64,000 bases of DNA from Pseudomonas sp. UBA4617 (GCF_002386445.1 NZ_DGIR01000034.1:41135-105134), one strand, 5' to 3'; positions 32,467-43,993 are shown, counted from the stretch's first letter. A program made the numbers and translations. The notes: a model not told the origin generated them from the sequence alone.

Positions 32467-33453
32467 TCAATCTTCAACCTCGGCCAGTTGCGCCTTGCAC
32501 TGCGCCAACGCTTCATCACGTTCCTCAAGCTGCTGGGCAAGCTGCTGCAACTGCCGCGCCTGTTCCGCGCACAGGTCGCGCTGTTGCTCCAAACGCTGCG
32601 CCTGAACATCCAGCTGCCGACGCATTTCCTCGCTGGCGCCCTGCGCCTGGGCCAGGATCGTGCGCAGGCCCTGGATCTGCGCGTCACGCTGCTCCAGCAA
32701 TTCATCCTGCGCCCTGCAGGCGCTGGAGGCCTGGCGGTGTTCTCCCAGCAAACGCTCGTTATCACGGTGCAGGCGGGTCAGCTCGTCCTGTTTGACGATC
32801 ATGCCCTGCTGCAACTGGCGCACTTCCACCTGCAGTTGCTGCAGTTGCGCTTCGTGACGGCGTTGTTCCTGCTCGCGCTGTTCGCGGCTGGCGGTGCGGT
32901 AGTGTTCCAGCGCGTCGCGGGCATGGCGGTGCTTGTCTTCCAGCGACTTGATCTGCTCGTCCTTGTCCGCCAGGCGCAGCTGCAGCTCGCCCAGTGACTG
33001 GTTGAGGCTGGCACTGCGCAGCTGTTCGGCTTGCAAGGTGCTTTGCGTAGAAAGCAGCTTTTCCGATTCGGCGGCCAATGCGGTTGCGTCGATCTGATGC
33101 TGTTGTTGCGCAGCAGCCAGCGCCTGCCTGGTGGTTGCCAACTGCGCTTCGAGCTGCTCGCGCTGTTCGCTGAAGCGGCGCTCGGCCTGCTCGACCTTCA
33201 GGTCCGCCTCATCCTGCAGTTGGTTGGCCAACTGCCCGACCATTCGGCTCAACACCTCGCTCAGCGCAAGGCCGCCAGCGGCGGCCACAGGTTGCTGACC
33301 GCTCAGCTCCTTCAGGTAGCGGTGAATGGTGGTCTTGGAACCGGTGTTGCCCAGCTCGATACGGATGGCATCGATGCTGGGGTTTTCGCCCCGGGCAATC
33401 AGCGCCTGACGCGCCTGCTGCACTACAACCTTGTTGATACCACCCCGGGCCAT
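32467..33453 (-). CDS. KfrA-type DNA-binding protein with long coiled coil
   Basis: A 328-residue protein with a KfrA N-terminal DNA-binding domain (MARGGINKVVVQQARQALIA, then IDAIRIELGNTGSKTTIHRYL at ~residues 25-45, a helix-turn-helix). The remaining ~230 residues form an almost continuous coiled coil rich in Gln, Glu, Leu and Arg. KfrA is best known as an autorepressor and partition aid on IncP/IncU plasmids. Chromosomal Pseudomonas copies are uncharacterised and may be nucleoid-structuring. GGAG precedes ATG 33453. Palindromes just upstream are likely operators. It is divergent from the DauR-like regulator. Confidence 0.85.
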   Translation of the reverse strand: MARGGINKVVVQQARQALIARGENPSIDAIRIELGNTGSKTTIHRYLKELSGQQPVAAAGGLALSEVLSRMVGQLANQLQDEADLKVEQAERRFSEQREQLEAQLATTRQALAAAQQQHQIDATALAAESEKLLSTQSTLQAEQLRSASLNQSLGELQLRLADKDEQIKSLEDKHRHARDALEHYRTASREQREQEQRRHEAQLQQLQVEVRQLQQGMIVKQDELTRLHRDNERLLGEHRQASSACRAQDELLEQRDAQIQGLRTILAQAQGASEEMRRQLDVQAQRLEQQRDLCAEQARQLQQLAQQLEERDEALAQCKAQLAEVED

Positions 33454-33462
33454 GTCTGCTCC

Positions 33463-33500
33463 TACAATTTTGTAATGTGATACGTACCATGTAATTACAT
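33463..33500 (-). promoter_or_regulatory. Candidate KfrA operator: two AT-rich palindromes
   Basis: ATGTAATTACAT (33489-33500) is a perfect 12-bp palindrome. TACAATTTTGTA (33463-33474) is a palindrome except for its two central bases. TGTAAT recurs between them and TACGTA lies in the middle. They sit 10-47 bp upstream of the KfrA-like start codon. KfrA proteins repress their own genes through such repeats; binding here is inferred. Confidence 0.55.
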
Positions 33501-33693
33501 AGCGATTATGCGGGCCAGCGGCCATTCCGGCAAACCATTGCTGACAAGTAATAATCACGGCTTATCGCATGTGAGTGGTAGAACAAGCGGTTTCTGGCCG
33601 CCAGCAAACGTACGCCGCGGCGCTTGCAAGACGCCTTGTGTCGGTTGTGCTTTGCATCCACCATGGTGCCTGGCACTCGACCCGCGACCGAAA

Positions 33694-34299
33694 ATGACCC
33701 TGGAAAACTACAAGGCAATCGCCGACAGCATCGCGCTGCTGCTGTACCCGCACGCAGAAGTCATCATTCACGAACTGCGCAGCCAGACCGTCGTTCACAT
33801 CGCCAACAATTTCTCCCAGCGTGAACTGGGCGACGATTCGGCGATCGACCACGAACTGGAAGACCTGCTGAACGGGGTCAACCTGGGCCCGTATGAAAAG
33901 CTCAACTGGAACGGCCAGAAGATCCGCTCCATCAGCAGTGTGCTGCGCAACCAGGCTGGTGAAGCCGAGCACCTGATGTGCATCAACCTGAATGTGTCGG
34001 TGCTGGAGCAAGCCCGCGCGGCGCTGGATGCGTTCTTCCAGATGAGCCGGTTGGTGCCGCAGCCCGATTCGCTGTTCCGCAACGACTGGCAGGAACGCAT
34101 CAATACCTTCCTGCATGCCTGGCTCGGGGAACGCAACCTGTCCCTGCAGACATTGCGGGCCAAAGACAAGCGCAGCCTGGTGCAGGCATTGCATGCCGAG
34201 GGCGCGTTTGAGGGGCGTAGCGCTGCCGATTACATCGCCAAAGTGCTCAACATGGGCCGGGCGACGGTGTACAAATACCTGAAGGAACTGCGCACCTAG
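33694..34299 (+). CDS. DauR/YheO-type transcriptional regulator
   Basis: A 201-residue regulator with an N-terminal PAS-like YheO domain (ALLLYPHAEVIIHELRSQTVVHIANNFS, ~8-115) and a C-terminal helix-turn-helix of the DauR type (FEGRSAADYIAKVLNMGRATVYKYLKELR, ~172-200). In P. aeruginosa DauR controls D-arginine catabolism next to an ornithine-cyclodeaminase-like gene, dauB; a homologue of that enzyme lies two genes downstream here. The Met at 33694 fits the family start, but its ribosome site is weak. It probably controls the dehydratase/cyclodeaminase pair. Confidence 0.83.
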   Translation: MTLENYKAIADSIALLLYPHAEVIIHELRSQTVVHIANNFSQRELGDDSAIDHELEDLLNGVNLGPYEKLNWNGQKIRSISSVLRNQAGEAEHLMCINLNVSVLEQARAALDAFFQMSRLVPQPDSLFRNDWQERINTFLHAWLGERNLSLQTLRAKDKRSLVQALHAEGAFEGRSAADYIAKVLNMGRATVYKYLKELRT

Positions 34300-34392
34300 G
34301 CGGCAGGCAACGCCTTCAGTATTGTTCCAGGACGTTGCGAGCCAGGCAGTGGCGCGAGTGGCAGGTGCATCCCCTTGCCAGCCATGGACAAT

Positions 34393-34411
34393 ATGTCTAT
34401 GGTGGACATAC
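34393..34411 (+). promoter_or_regulatory. Candidate operator upstream of the dehydratase gene
   Basis: TATGTC and GACATA form a 6-bp inverted repeat with a 7-base spacer, 28-46 bp before the dehydratase start. The neighbouring GACA-ATA-TGTC adds a second overlapping dyad. It is a candidate site for the upstream DauR-like regulator, by position only. Confidence 0.4.
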
Positions 34412-34438
34412 CTTCCATGCGCCTTCAGGAGTGCAGTC

Positions 34439-35437
34439 ATGTTCCCCGCCACAGGTTCACCCACCGTCGATGCCACTGACCTCGACACGCTGTACCAGGC
34501 GATCAAGGATGCCCATGTGGCGCTGCGCCCAGCCGTCAGCATCACACCGCTGACCTACAGTGCCCGGCTCTCGGCCATCAGCGGCTGTCATGTGTTGCTC
34601 AAATGCGAGCATTTGCAACACACGGGCTCGTTCAAGTTTCGTGGGGCCAGCAACAAGATCCGCCTGTTGCCTGAGGAGCAGCGCTGCAAAGGGGTGATCG
34701 CCGCATCTTCCGGCAACCACGGGCAGGCGCTGGCACTGGCAGGTAAAGGCGCTGGGGTGCCGGTCACCGTGTACACCAGCAACGGCGCATCGGCCTACAA
34801 AGTACAGGCCATGCGCGCGCTTGGCGCTGAAGTGGTGGGTTTGCCCAGCGACCCGTTGGGGGCCGAACTGGAGGCTGCCAGGCAGGCCCAGGTCCAGGGC
34901 AAACCATTCGTCTCACCCTATAACGACCCGCAGGTCATTGCCGGGCAAGGCACCATCGGCTTCGAGCTGTTCGAACAGGCACCGGACCTGGACGCCGTGT
35001 TCGTGGCCGTCGGCGGTGGCGGGATGATCTCCGGTATAGCTGCGGCCCTGCGGGTACTCAAGCCAGGTACCGATATCATCGGCTGCTGGCCAGAAAACGA
35101 CCCGGCGCTGGAGCAGTCGCTCAAGGCCGGCAAGATCATCGACGTGGCCGCGCGCGAAACGCTGTCCGATGGTACAGCCGGCGGCGTCGAGCCTGGCAGC
35201 ATTACCTTCCCGCTGTGCCAGGCGTTGCTGACCGACACCGTGCTGGTCAGCGAGGCCGAAATCAAGGCCTCCATGCGCGAGATCGCCAGCAGTGAACGCT
35301 GGATCATCGAAGGTGCCGCGGCCGTCGCCGTCGCCGGCATGCAGAAGCTTGCCGAGCGTTACCGTGGCAAGCGCGTCGCGGTGATCCTGTGTGGTCGCAA
35401 CATCGTGCTGGACGCGTTCCTCGGGGCTATCCAGTGA
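34439..35437 (+). CDS. PLP-dependent threonine dehydratase-like ammonia-lyase
   Basis: A 332-residue fold-type II PLP enzyme. The Schiff-base lysine is in HTGSFKFRGASNK (~residue 66), the SSGNHGQALA phosphate/carboxylate loop follows, and VGGGGMISGIA is the glycine loop binding the PLP phosphate. It lacks the C-terminal ACT regulatory domain, so it is of the catabolic/hydroxyaspartate-lyase/EutB class, not biosynthetic IlvA. AGGAG precedes ATG 34439. The stop overlaps the next start as GTGA. The substrate is probably a beta-hydroxy amino acid; serine, threonine and 3-hydroxyaspartate are all possible. Confidence 0.87.
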   Translation: MFPATGSPTVDATDLDTLYQAIKDAHVALRPAVSITPLTYSARLSAISGCHVLLKCEHLQHTGSFKFRGASNKIRLLPEEQRCKGVIAASSGNHGQALALAGKGAGVPVTVYTSNGASAYKVQAMRALGAEVVGLPSDPLGAELEAARQAQVQGKPFVSPYNDPQVIAGQGTIGFELFEQAPDLDAVFVAVGGGGMISGIAAALRVLKPGTDIIGCWPENDPALEQSLKAGKIIDVAARETLSDGTAGGVEPGSITFPLCQALLTDTVLVSEAEIKASMREIASSERWIIEGAAAVAVAGMQKLAERYRGKRVAVILCGRNIVLDAFLGAIQ

Positions 35438-36381
35438 GGTGCTTCAGCAAGGCGCAAATCGTGGCCAGCCTCGACCCCGAGGTCGCACTGCGTGGCCTGG
35501 AACAAGGCTTCATCGCCTTCTCGGCGGGCAAGGTCCAGGTGCCACCGATCCAGGGCTTCAGCTTCCCAGGCGCGAACGGCGACTGCTGCGTTAAGTCGGC
35601 CTATATGGAGGGTAGTGCCACCTTCACGGTGAAAATCTCGGCTGGCTTCTATGACAACCCGGGCAAAGGCCTGCCGAGCAACGATGGCTTGATGCTGGTG
35701 CTGTCTGCGCAAACCGGGCAGCCCTTGGCGCTGCTGCATGACGAGGGTTGGCTGACCGGCATGCGCACCGCCCTGGCCGGGCGCATTGCCGCACGCTTGC
35801 TGGCACCGCCGCAGGTCACTGCCATCGGCATATTGGGCACGGGCATGCAGGCGCGGATGCAGCTTGAACAGCTGGGCGCCATTACCGATTGCCGTCAGGT
35901 CATGGTCTGGGGCCGGCAGGACAGCGGGCTGGCCACCTACCGTGCGTTTGCCCGCACGCTGGGTTATGAAGTGCACACCACGCAGGACGCCGCCGAGGTC
36001 GCTGGGGCGGCAAACCTGATTGTCTGCACCACCCCTTCCCGCCTGCCGCTGTTGCGCAGCGAGTGGGTCCGACCCGGCACGCACATTACCGCTGTGGGTG
36101 CCGACGGGCCCGGCAAGCAGGAGCTGGACCCGGCACTGGTGGCCAGGGCCGCGCGCATCGTCGTCGACTCGGTAACGCAGTGCAGCCAGTACGGCGAGGT
36201 TGCCCACGCCTTGCGCAGCGGCCAGATCGACACGACGCAACTGATCGAACTGGGTACCTTGCTGGCCAGCGGCGCCCCTGGGCGGGAGCACCCTGACCAG
36301 GTTACCCTGGCCGACCTGACCGGTGTGGCGGTACAGGATGCACAGATCTCAAGCTGTGCTCTGGCAGCGTTGACCGCCTGA
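35434..36381 (+). CDS. Ornithine cyclodeaminase / mu-crystallin family enzyme
   Basis: A 315-residue NAD(P)-dependent enzyme starting at GTG 35434 within the dehydratase stop. Motifs: PPIQGFSFPG; the substrate-binding lysine region CCVKSAYMEG and FTVKIS; the nucleotide fold GILGTGMQARMQLEQL; and the family signature ITAVGADGPGKQELDP. Members include ornithine cyclodeaminase, DauB, EutC and imino-acid reductases. Coupling to a PLP ammonia-lyase suggests that the imine or keto product is handed on directly. True ornithine cyclodeaminase is less likely in this pairing. Confidence 0.85.
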   Translation: MRCFSKAQIVASLDPEVALRGLEQGFIAFSAGKVQVPPIQGFSFPGANGDCCVKSAYMEGSATFTVKISAGFYDNPGKGLPSNDGLMLVLSAQTGQPLALLHDEGWLTGMRTALAGRIAARLLAPPQVTAIGILGTGMQARMQLEQLGAITDCRQVMVWGRQDSGLATYRAFARTLGYEVHTTQDAAEVAGAANLIVCTTPSRLPLLRSEWVRPGTHITAVGADGPGKQELDPALVARAARIVVDSVTQCSQYGEVAHALRSGQIDTTQLIELGTLLASGAPGREHPDQVTLADLTGVAVQDAQISSCALAALTA

Positions 36382-36399
36382 GGCCACGCCGCCTCAGGC
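36376..36399. terminator. Bidirectional hairpin spanning two stop codons
   Basis: GCCTGAGGC (36376-36384) and GCCTCAGGC (36391-36399) form a perfect 9-bp stem with a 6-base loop. The TGA of the cyclodeaminase gene lies in one arm and the stop of the convergent deaminase in the other. It is likely a shared terminator or convergence roadblock; no T run. Confidence 0.6.
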
Positions 36400-37635
36400 A
36401 AAACGCTGTACTTGCGCCGGTGTCCGCTGCATCAGCACCTTGCCATGGCGCACCGAGACCAGCGCATGCCCCTGGCTGCGTACCATTTCGTAATCGTCCG
36501 GCGCCGACAGCAGCAGCAGGTTCGCCGGCCGCCCCTTCGCGATGCCGTAGCCCTCCCCCAGGTTCAGGGTACGGGCGCTGTTGTCGGTGATCAGGTCCAG
36601 GCAGCGCTGCAGGTCTTCGTAACCGAGCATGTGGCAAATGTGCAGGCCGGCTTCGAGAATACGCAGGATGTTGCCGTTGCCCAACGGATACCACGGGTCG
36701 ACGATGGAATCCTGACCAAAGCACACGTTCATCCCGGCACGATCGATCTCGGCCACGCGGGTGACGCCTCGGCGTTTCGGGTAGTTGTCGAAACGCCCTT
36801 GCAGATGAATGCTCTCGGTCGGGCAGGAGACGAAATTGATACCCGACAGCTTGAGCAGGCGAAACAGCTTGTAGCAGTAGGCATTGTCGTAGGAGCCCAT
36901 GGCCACCGTGTGGCTGGCTGTAACCCGGGCCCCCATGCCGCGCACTCGGGCTTCCTCGGCCAGCACTTCCAGGAACCGCGACTGGGGGTCGTCGGTTTCG
37001 TCGCAATGCACGTCCACCAGGCAGCCGCTACGCTCGGCCAGGTCCATGAGGAACTTCAGCGAGGCCACGCCCTGGTCGCGGGTGTTCTCGAAATGCGGAA
37101 TGCCGCCCACCACGTCGGCGCCGATGGCTACCGCCTCGGTCATCAGCGCCCGGCCGTTGGCATATGACTCGATGCCTTCCTGGGGAAAGGCCACGATCTG
37201 CAGGTCGACCAGGTGACGCACTTCGTCACGTACCTCGACCATGGCCTTGAGCGCGGTGAGCTTCGGGTCAGTAACATCGACATGGGTCCGCACATGCTGG
37301 ATACCATGGTCCACCAGCATGCCGATGGTCTTTTTCGCGCGGCTCTTGATGTCGTCGTGGGTGGTGATTTCCTTGCGCTCGGCCCAGCGTTCAATACCTT
37401 CGAACAGGGTACCGCTCATGTTCCACTTCGGCTCGCCGGCCGTCAGCGTGGCATCGAGGTGGATGTGCGGTTCGACGAAAGGCGCCACCACCAGGTTCTG
37501 CCCGGCATCCAGGTCACTCGCGGGCGTGGGCGCCACCTCATTGGCCTGGGGCACGATGGCGGCAATGCGCGCGCCGTCCAGTTCGATGCGGAACAACCCA
37601 GGCTTGCCGCGCAGGCGTGCGTTGATAATGTTCAT
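36394..37635 (-). CDS. codA: Cytosine deaminase-like amidohydrolase
   Basis: A 413-residue metal-dependent amidohydrolase close to E. coli CodA in length and motifs: VEPHIHLDATL and HVDVTD (metal), VAFPQEG, HCDETDDPQS (His and catalytic Glu), ASHT, and FGQDSIVDPWYPLG. In E. coli the last motif is GHDDVFDPW; here the metal-binding Asp is kept (Asp309) but the following substrate-contact Asp is Ser310. Activity on a cytosine analogue or another cyclic amidine (isocytosine, creatinine) should be considered. GGAGTAAC precedes the ATG. It is the last gene of the codB-pucR-codA operon. The symbol is by homology. Confidence 0.85.
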   Translation of the reverse strand: MNIINARLRGKPGLFRIELDGARIAAIVPQANEVAPTPASDLDAGQNLVVAPFVEPHIHLDATLTAGEPKWNMSGTLFEGIERWAERKEITTHDDIKSRAKKTIGMLVDHGIQHVRTHVDVTDPKLTALKAMVEVRDEVRHLVDLQIVAFPQEGIESYANGRALMTEAVAIGADVVGGIPHFENTRDQGVASLKFLMDLAERSGCLVDVHCDETDDPQSRFLEVLAEEARVRGMGARVTASHTVAMGSYDNAYCYKLFRLLKLSGINFVSCPTESIHLQGRFDNYPKRRGVTRVAEIDRAGMNVCFGQDSIVDPWYPLGNGNILRILEAGLHICHMLGYEDLQRCLDLITDNSARTLNLGEGYGIAKGRPANLLLLSAPDDYEMVRSQGHALVSVRHGKVLMQRTPAQVQRFA

Positions 37636-37639
37636 GCTG

Positions 37640-38857
37640 TTACTCCTTGCAGTGGTCTTCGCTCATACGCCAGATCAACAGGGCGACCGAAGCATTCATG
37701 CGGAAAAGCGGGTCGTCGAGCGACTGCCCGCAGAGTTGTTCGATGCGCACAATGCGCTGATTGATGGTATTACGGTGCAGCCCCAGGCGCTGCGCGGCCC
37801 TGAGCGCGTTGCCGTTTTCCATGAGCAAGGCATCCAGGGTGTGCACCAGCGCATGGGCGTGCTTGCGCCCCGGGGCAATCAGCGGCCCGAGGGTGCGGCT
37901 GACGAAGTCATCGATCAGCGAGCGGTCGAGAATTCCTTGCAGCAGGCGCAGTACACCCAGTTCGCTGAAATTGCAGTAGCCATTGGCCGGGCGCAAGTGC
38001 TGCGCCACATCCAGTGCCTGGCGCGCCTCGTTGAGGGCCTGGCGGTAGTGGGCGCAATCGTCGGCGAGGCTCGACAGGCCCATGTGCAGGCCCAGTTCAC
38101 CGGTCGCGGCGCGCAACTGCCGGTACAACGCCGCCAATATATCGGGCAGGTCGTGCGTGTCGGCCAGCAACACCACGAACAGGTCGCCAGGTAATTGCGC
38201 GCTGACGCTGCCCGGGCGTTGCCGGCACCAGGCATCGAGCTGGTCCTCCAGGGCCTGGCGGGTCGCTTGCCAGGTCCGCTCGCCGCGGGCCAGCCCGTGC
38301 CGCTCGAACACGCCGTCCACGCCTGTCAGGCGTACTGCCAGCACGCGCCGCGGTGCATCCAGCGCCAATTGCAGGTGCGCTGCCCGCTGCCGGGCAATCG
38401 CCAGGCTCGGGTAGTCACCGGTGAGTAGCTGGCCGAGGATGTCATTGCGCGAGCGCCGGGCCTGGCTCATCTGCACCAGCGCCGTACCGATCAGGTGGGT
38501 GACCACCACCATCTTCAGCGCGTACGGCTGCTCGATCAGCGGCAAGCCGAGCTGCTCGGCACGGGCAATAACGGCGGGCGGGATGCTGCGTATGAAGCTG
38601 CCGCCGGTTAGAACCACCATTCCGGCAATGCCCACAGCCTCACCATCCTCCATCAGGCTCAGCAGGTTGGCCTCGCCGCGTGGATGGTTTATTCCGGTGA
38701 CAAACACCAATTCACCCCCCATTACCCATTCGGCGATGCCTTCGTTCTCTGCCACATAAGGCCAGCGCACCCGCCGGTACAGGTTGCGCGCCCCGGCCAG
38801 CACGCGCAGTTCGTGCAGGCCGGGCAACTGCAGGATCTGCTCCAGCGCCAGGCTCAC
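37640..38857 (-). CDS. PucR-family transcriptional regulator
   Basis: A 405-residue regulator. The N-terminal PucR domain (LEQILQLPGLHELRVLAGARN ... GGELVFVTG, ~1-125) is followed by a GGDEF-like degenerate middle and a C-terminal PucR helix-turn-helix (ENGNALRAAQRLGLHRNTINQRI, ~350-375). PucR members control purine and pyrimidine use. It starts at GTG 38857 in a GTGA overlap with the permease stop, and ends four bases before the deaminase gene. It is therefore embedded in the operon it presumably regulates. A longer open frame exists upstream but runs inside the permease gene. Confidence 0.85.
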   Translation of the reverse strand: MSLALEQILQLPGLHELRVLAGARNLYRRVRWPYVAENEGIAEWVMGGELVFVTGINHPRGEANLLSLMEDGEAVGIAGMVVLTGGSFIRSIPPAVIARAEQLGLPLIEQPYALKMVVVTHLIGTALVQMSQARRSRNDILGQLLTGDYPSLAIARQRAAHLQLALDAPRRVLAVRLTGVDGVFERHGLARGERTWQATRQALEDQLDAWCRQRPGSVSAQLPGDLFVVLLADTHDLPDILAALYRQLRAATGELGLHMGLSSLADDCAHYRQALNEARQALDVAQHLRPANGYCNFSELGVLRLLQGILDRSLIDDFVSRTLGPLIAPGRKHAHALVHTLDALLMENGNALRAAQRLGLHRNTINQRIVRIEQLCGQSLDDPLFRMNASVALLIWRMSEDHCKE

Positions 38858-40119
38858 GGCTCGGTGCCTGCCTGGCCTGGTGCCCGGCACCGTGCGCCCA
38901 GCTCGACGAGGACGATGTAGCACAGGGCCGAGGCGCCAATACCGACCAGTGGGGCGATCCACGGCGAGGCGCAGGCCAGTGCCGCGCCCACGGCATAGGC
39001 CACCAGCCCGGTCAGGTTGTAGCGCGGCAGGCTTGCCGTGCCCAGTGCCGGGAACCTGCCGCGATGGCGATACCAGAAATCGGCCATGATCACCCCACCC
39101 ACCGGCGGAATGATCGAGCCCAGCAGCACCAGGAACGGGATCAGCATTTCGTACATGCCGCCGATCGCCAGAACAATCCCGACCCCGGCTGCCGCCAGCG
39201 TTGCGCTGCGCCGACGCTCGCTGCGCAGCAGGTGGCAGGCGGCGGCCGAGACGTTGTAGATGGTCGGCCCCTGGATGGTCCACAGGTTCAGGCACAGCAT
39301 GACCACCGCCGCGAACGACAGGCCCTGCAGCATCATCACCTCGACGATATCGGCCTGCTGGTAGACCATCGCGCACCAGGCTCCGGCCACCACCATCAAG
39401 CCGTTGCCCAGCAGGAATGCCACCACGCTGGCAATGACCGCCACCCGGCCGCTACGCGCCAGCCGAGTCCAATTGGTTGCCTGTGTGGCCCCACTGGCGA
39501 AGGTGCCGAAGACCATGGTCACAGCAGCCGAAAAGGTCATGGTCTCGTGCGGTAGCACCGCGGCCAGGCCGGCAAGGCCACCGGCATCGCGGGTGGCGAT
39601 GTACATCGACACCAACAGCAGCACGAACATCAGCGGCACCGACACCCGCGACAGCACATCCAGCCCCTTGAAACCGATGATGGCCGTCATGCTGAAGCCC
39701 AGGCCGAACAGCACCATCAGCGGCATGCTGACGCCCTCCGCCAGCCCCAGCAGCCGGACCAGCACGATGGCCACCGTGGCCGTACCCCAGGCATACCAGC
39801 CCAGTTCGGCGAAACCCAGCAGGAAGTCGGAAAGCCGGCTACCCGCCTCGCCGAAGCAGAAGCGCCCCATCAGCACGGTGTTCAATCCGCTGCGCGAGGC
39901 GATGAACGCCAGGGCTGCGGCATACAGGGCCAGCAGGCTGTTGCCGATGGCGGCTACCCATAACATGTCGACAAAATTGAAGGCCATGCCGAGCTTGCCG
40001 CCGGCGAACATCGTGCCGGTAAAGAAAGTGAAGCTGAACAGGACCATCGCGATCGGCAGCAGGCCCTTGCGGGCGGACTGCGGGGCTTCGCTGAGCGGAA
40101 ATTCGCTGGATGAGCTCAT
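38854..40119 (-). CDS. codB: NCS1-family cytosine/purine permease (CodB-like)
   Basis: A 421-residue nucleobase:cation symporter-1 with about twelve membrane segments. The conserved loops are SFTFFTGTMFAGGKLG in helix 1, LGFAELGWYAWGT, and ATNWTRLARSG in the middle. The polar N-terminus (SSSSEFPLSEAPQSARKG) is cytoplasmic. Met 40119 follows GGAG at ~11 bases. It is the first gene of the minus-strand operon with PucR and the deaminase, so it probably imports the deaminase's substrate. Cytosine is the default guess, subject to the active-site change noted in the deaminase. Confidence 0.85.
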   Translation of the reverse strand: MSSSSEFPLSEAPQSARKGLLPIAMVLFSFTFFTGTMFAGGKLGMAFNFVDMLWVAAIGNSLLALYAAALAFIASRSGLNTVLMGRFCFGEAGSRLSDFLLGFAELGWYAWGTATVAIVLVRLLGLAEGVSMPLMVLFGLGFSMTAIIGFKGLDVLSRVSVPLMFVLLLVSMYIATRDAGGLAGLAAVLPHETMTFSAAVTMVFGTFASGATQATNWTRLARSGRVAVIASVVAFLLGNGLMVVAGAWCAMVYQQADIVEVMMLQGLSFAAVVMLCLNLWTIQGPTIYNVSAAACHLLRSERRRSATLAAAGVGIVLAIGGMYEMLIPFLVLLGSIIPPVGGVIMADFWYRHRGRFPALGTASLPRYNLTGLVAYAVGAALACASPWIAPLVGIGASALCYIVLVELGARCRAPGQAGTEP

Positions 40120-40341
40120 TGCACGGGGCTCCAGGTTGTAGTCGGGAGCAGGGAGAGCAAGATGCAGGCCGCTTTTACTGCGCCGGCCATGCTGCCCGGA
40201 GCAGGCGCGTCGCACTACAAGCGATGTGCAATGTGCACCTTAAAGCGCAGAACATGGGAATTGGAAGTGTGCCGCGTGACTTCATTTGAGGCGCAAGCGC
40301 ACCAAAGCAGGACGGGGTTGTGTCGTTGCCGCCCAGCGAGA

Positions 40342-40371
40342 CATGGCGTCTGGAAGCAGTCAGGCGCCATG
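40342..40371 (+). promoter_or_regulatory. Large palindrome, candidate enhancer for a sigma-54 activator
   Basis: CATGGCGTCTG (40342-40352) and CAGGCGCCATG (40361-40371) match as an inverted repeat at 10 of 11 positions with an 8-base spacer. It lies ~125 bp upstream of the sigma-54 promoter core, a normal distance for an NtrC-type activator. Binding of an MnxR-like regulator is inference. Confidence 0.55.
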
Positions 40372-40493
40372 CCCCAGACGTTGGGTAATGGGTGACCCGC
40401 GAGTGGGGGGCTATCCCCGTTTTTGACGCCGTGGCTGGCCACGCGCCCTGGACGCGCAACGGCCTGATTGCCAAGCGGTTATGTTCCTGGCAC

Positions 40494-40510
40494 TTGGCAC
40501 AAGCGTTGCT
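40494..40510 (+). promoter_or_regulatory. Sigma-54 (RpoN) -24/-12 promoter of the multicopper oxidase gene
   Basis: T-TGGCAC-AAGCG-TTGCT matches the consensus YTGGCAC-N5-TTGCW exactly, with GG (-24) and GC (-12) ten bases apart. Transcription would begin near 40521, about 43 bases before the ATG at 40564. I am confident of the match; expression has not been shown. Confidence 0.75.
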
Positions 40511-40563
40511 CGGGCCGTGGTAACCAGCAAAACGCCACGAAGCCGTGAGCGAGGCACAAGCCA

Positions 40564-43956
<3,393 letters not shown>

Positions 43957-43993
43957 TTTGCAGCCGGGCTACCGGTAACCGGAGGACCGTATC

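Larger units (their letters stand above)
40120..40563. other. 444-bp divergent control region between codB-like and multicopper oxidase genes
   Basis: No gene is supportable here. The region holds, towards the oxidase, a 30-bp palindrome and a sigma-54 promoter (listed separately), and presumably the promoter of the permease operon near 40150. Other short open frames have no ribosome site. Confidence 0.7.

Noticed and set aside
34439..36381. Hydroxyectoine (eutBC) pathway genes
   Set aside because: The family pair fits EutB/EutC, but eutD, eutE and ectoine transport genes are absent and the regulator is DauR-like, so a specific name was not given.
38858..39376. N-terminal extension of the PucR regulator by a longer open frame
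   Set aside because: The extra residues lie inside the permease gene; the GTG at 38857 gives the normal PucR N-terminus and a GTGA overlap.
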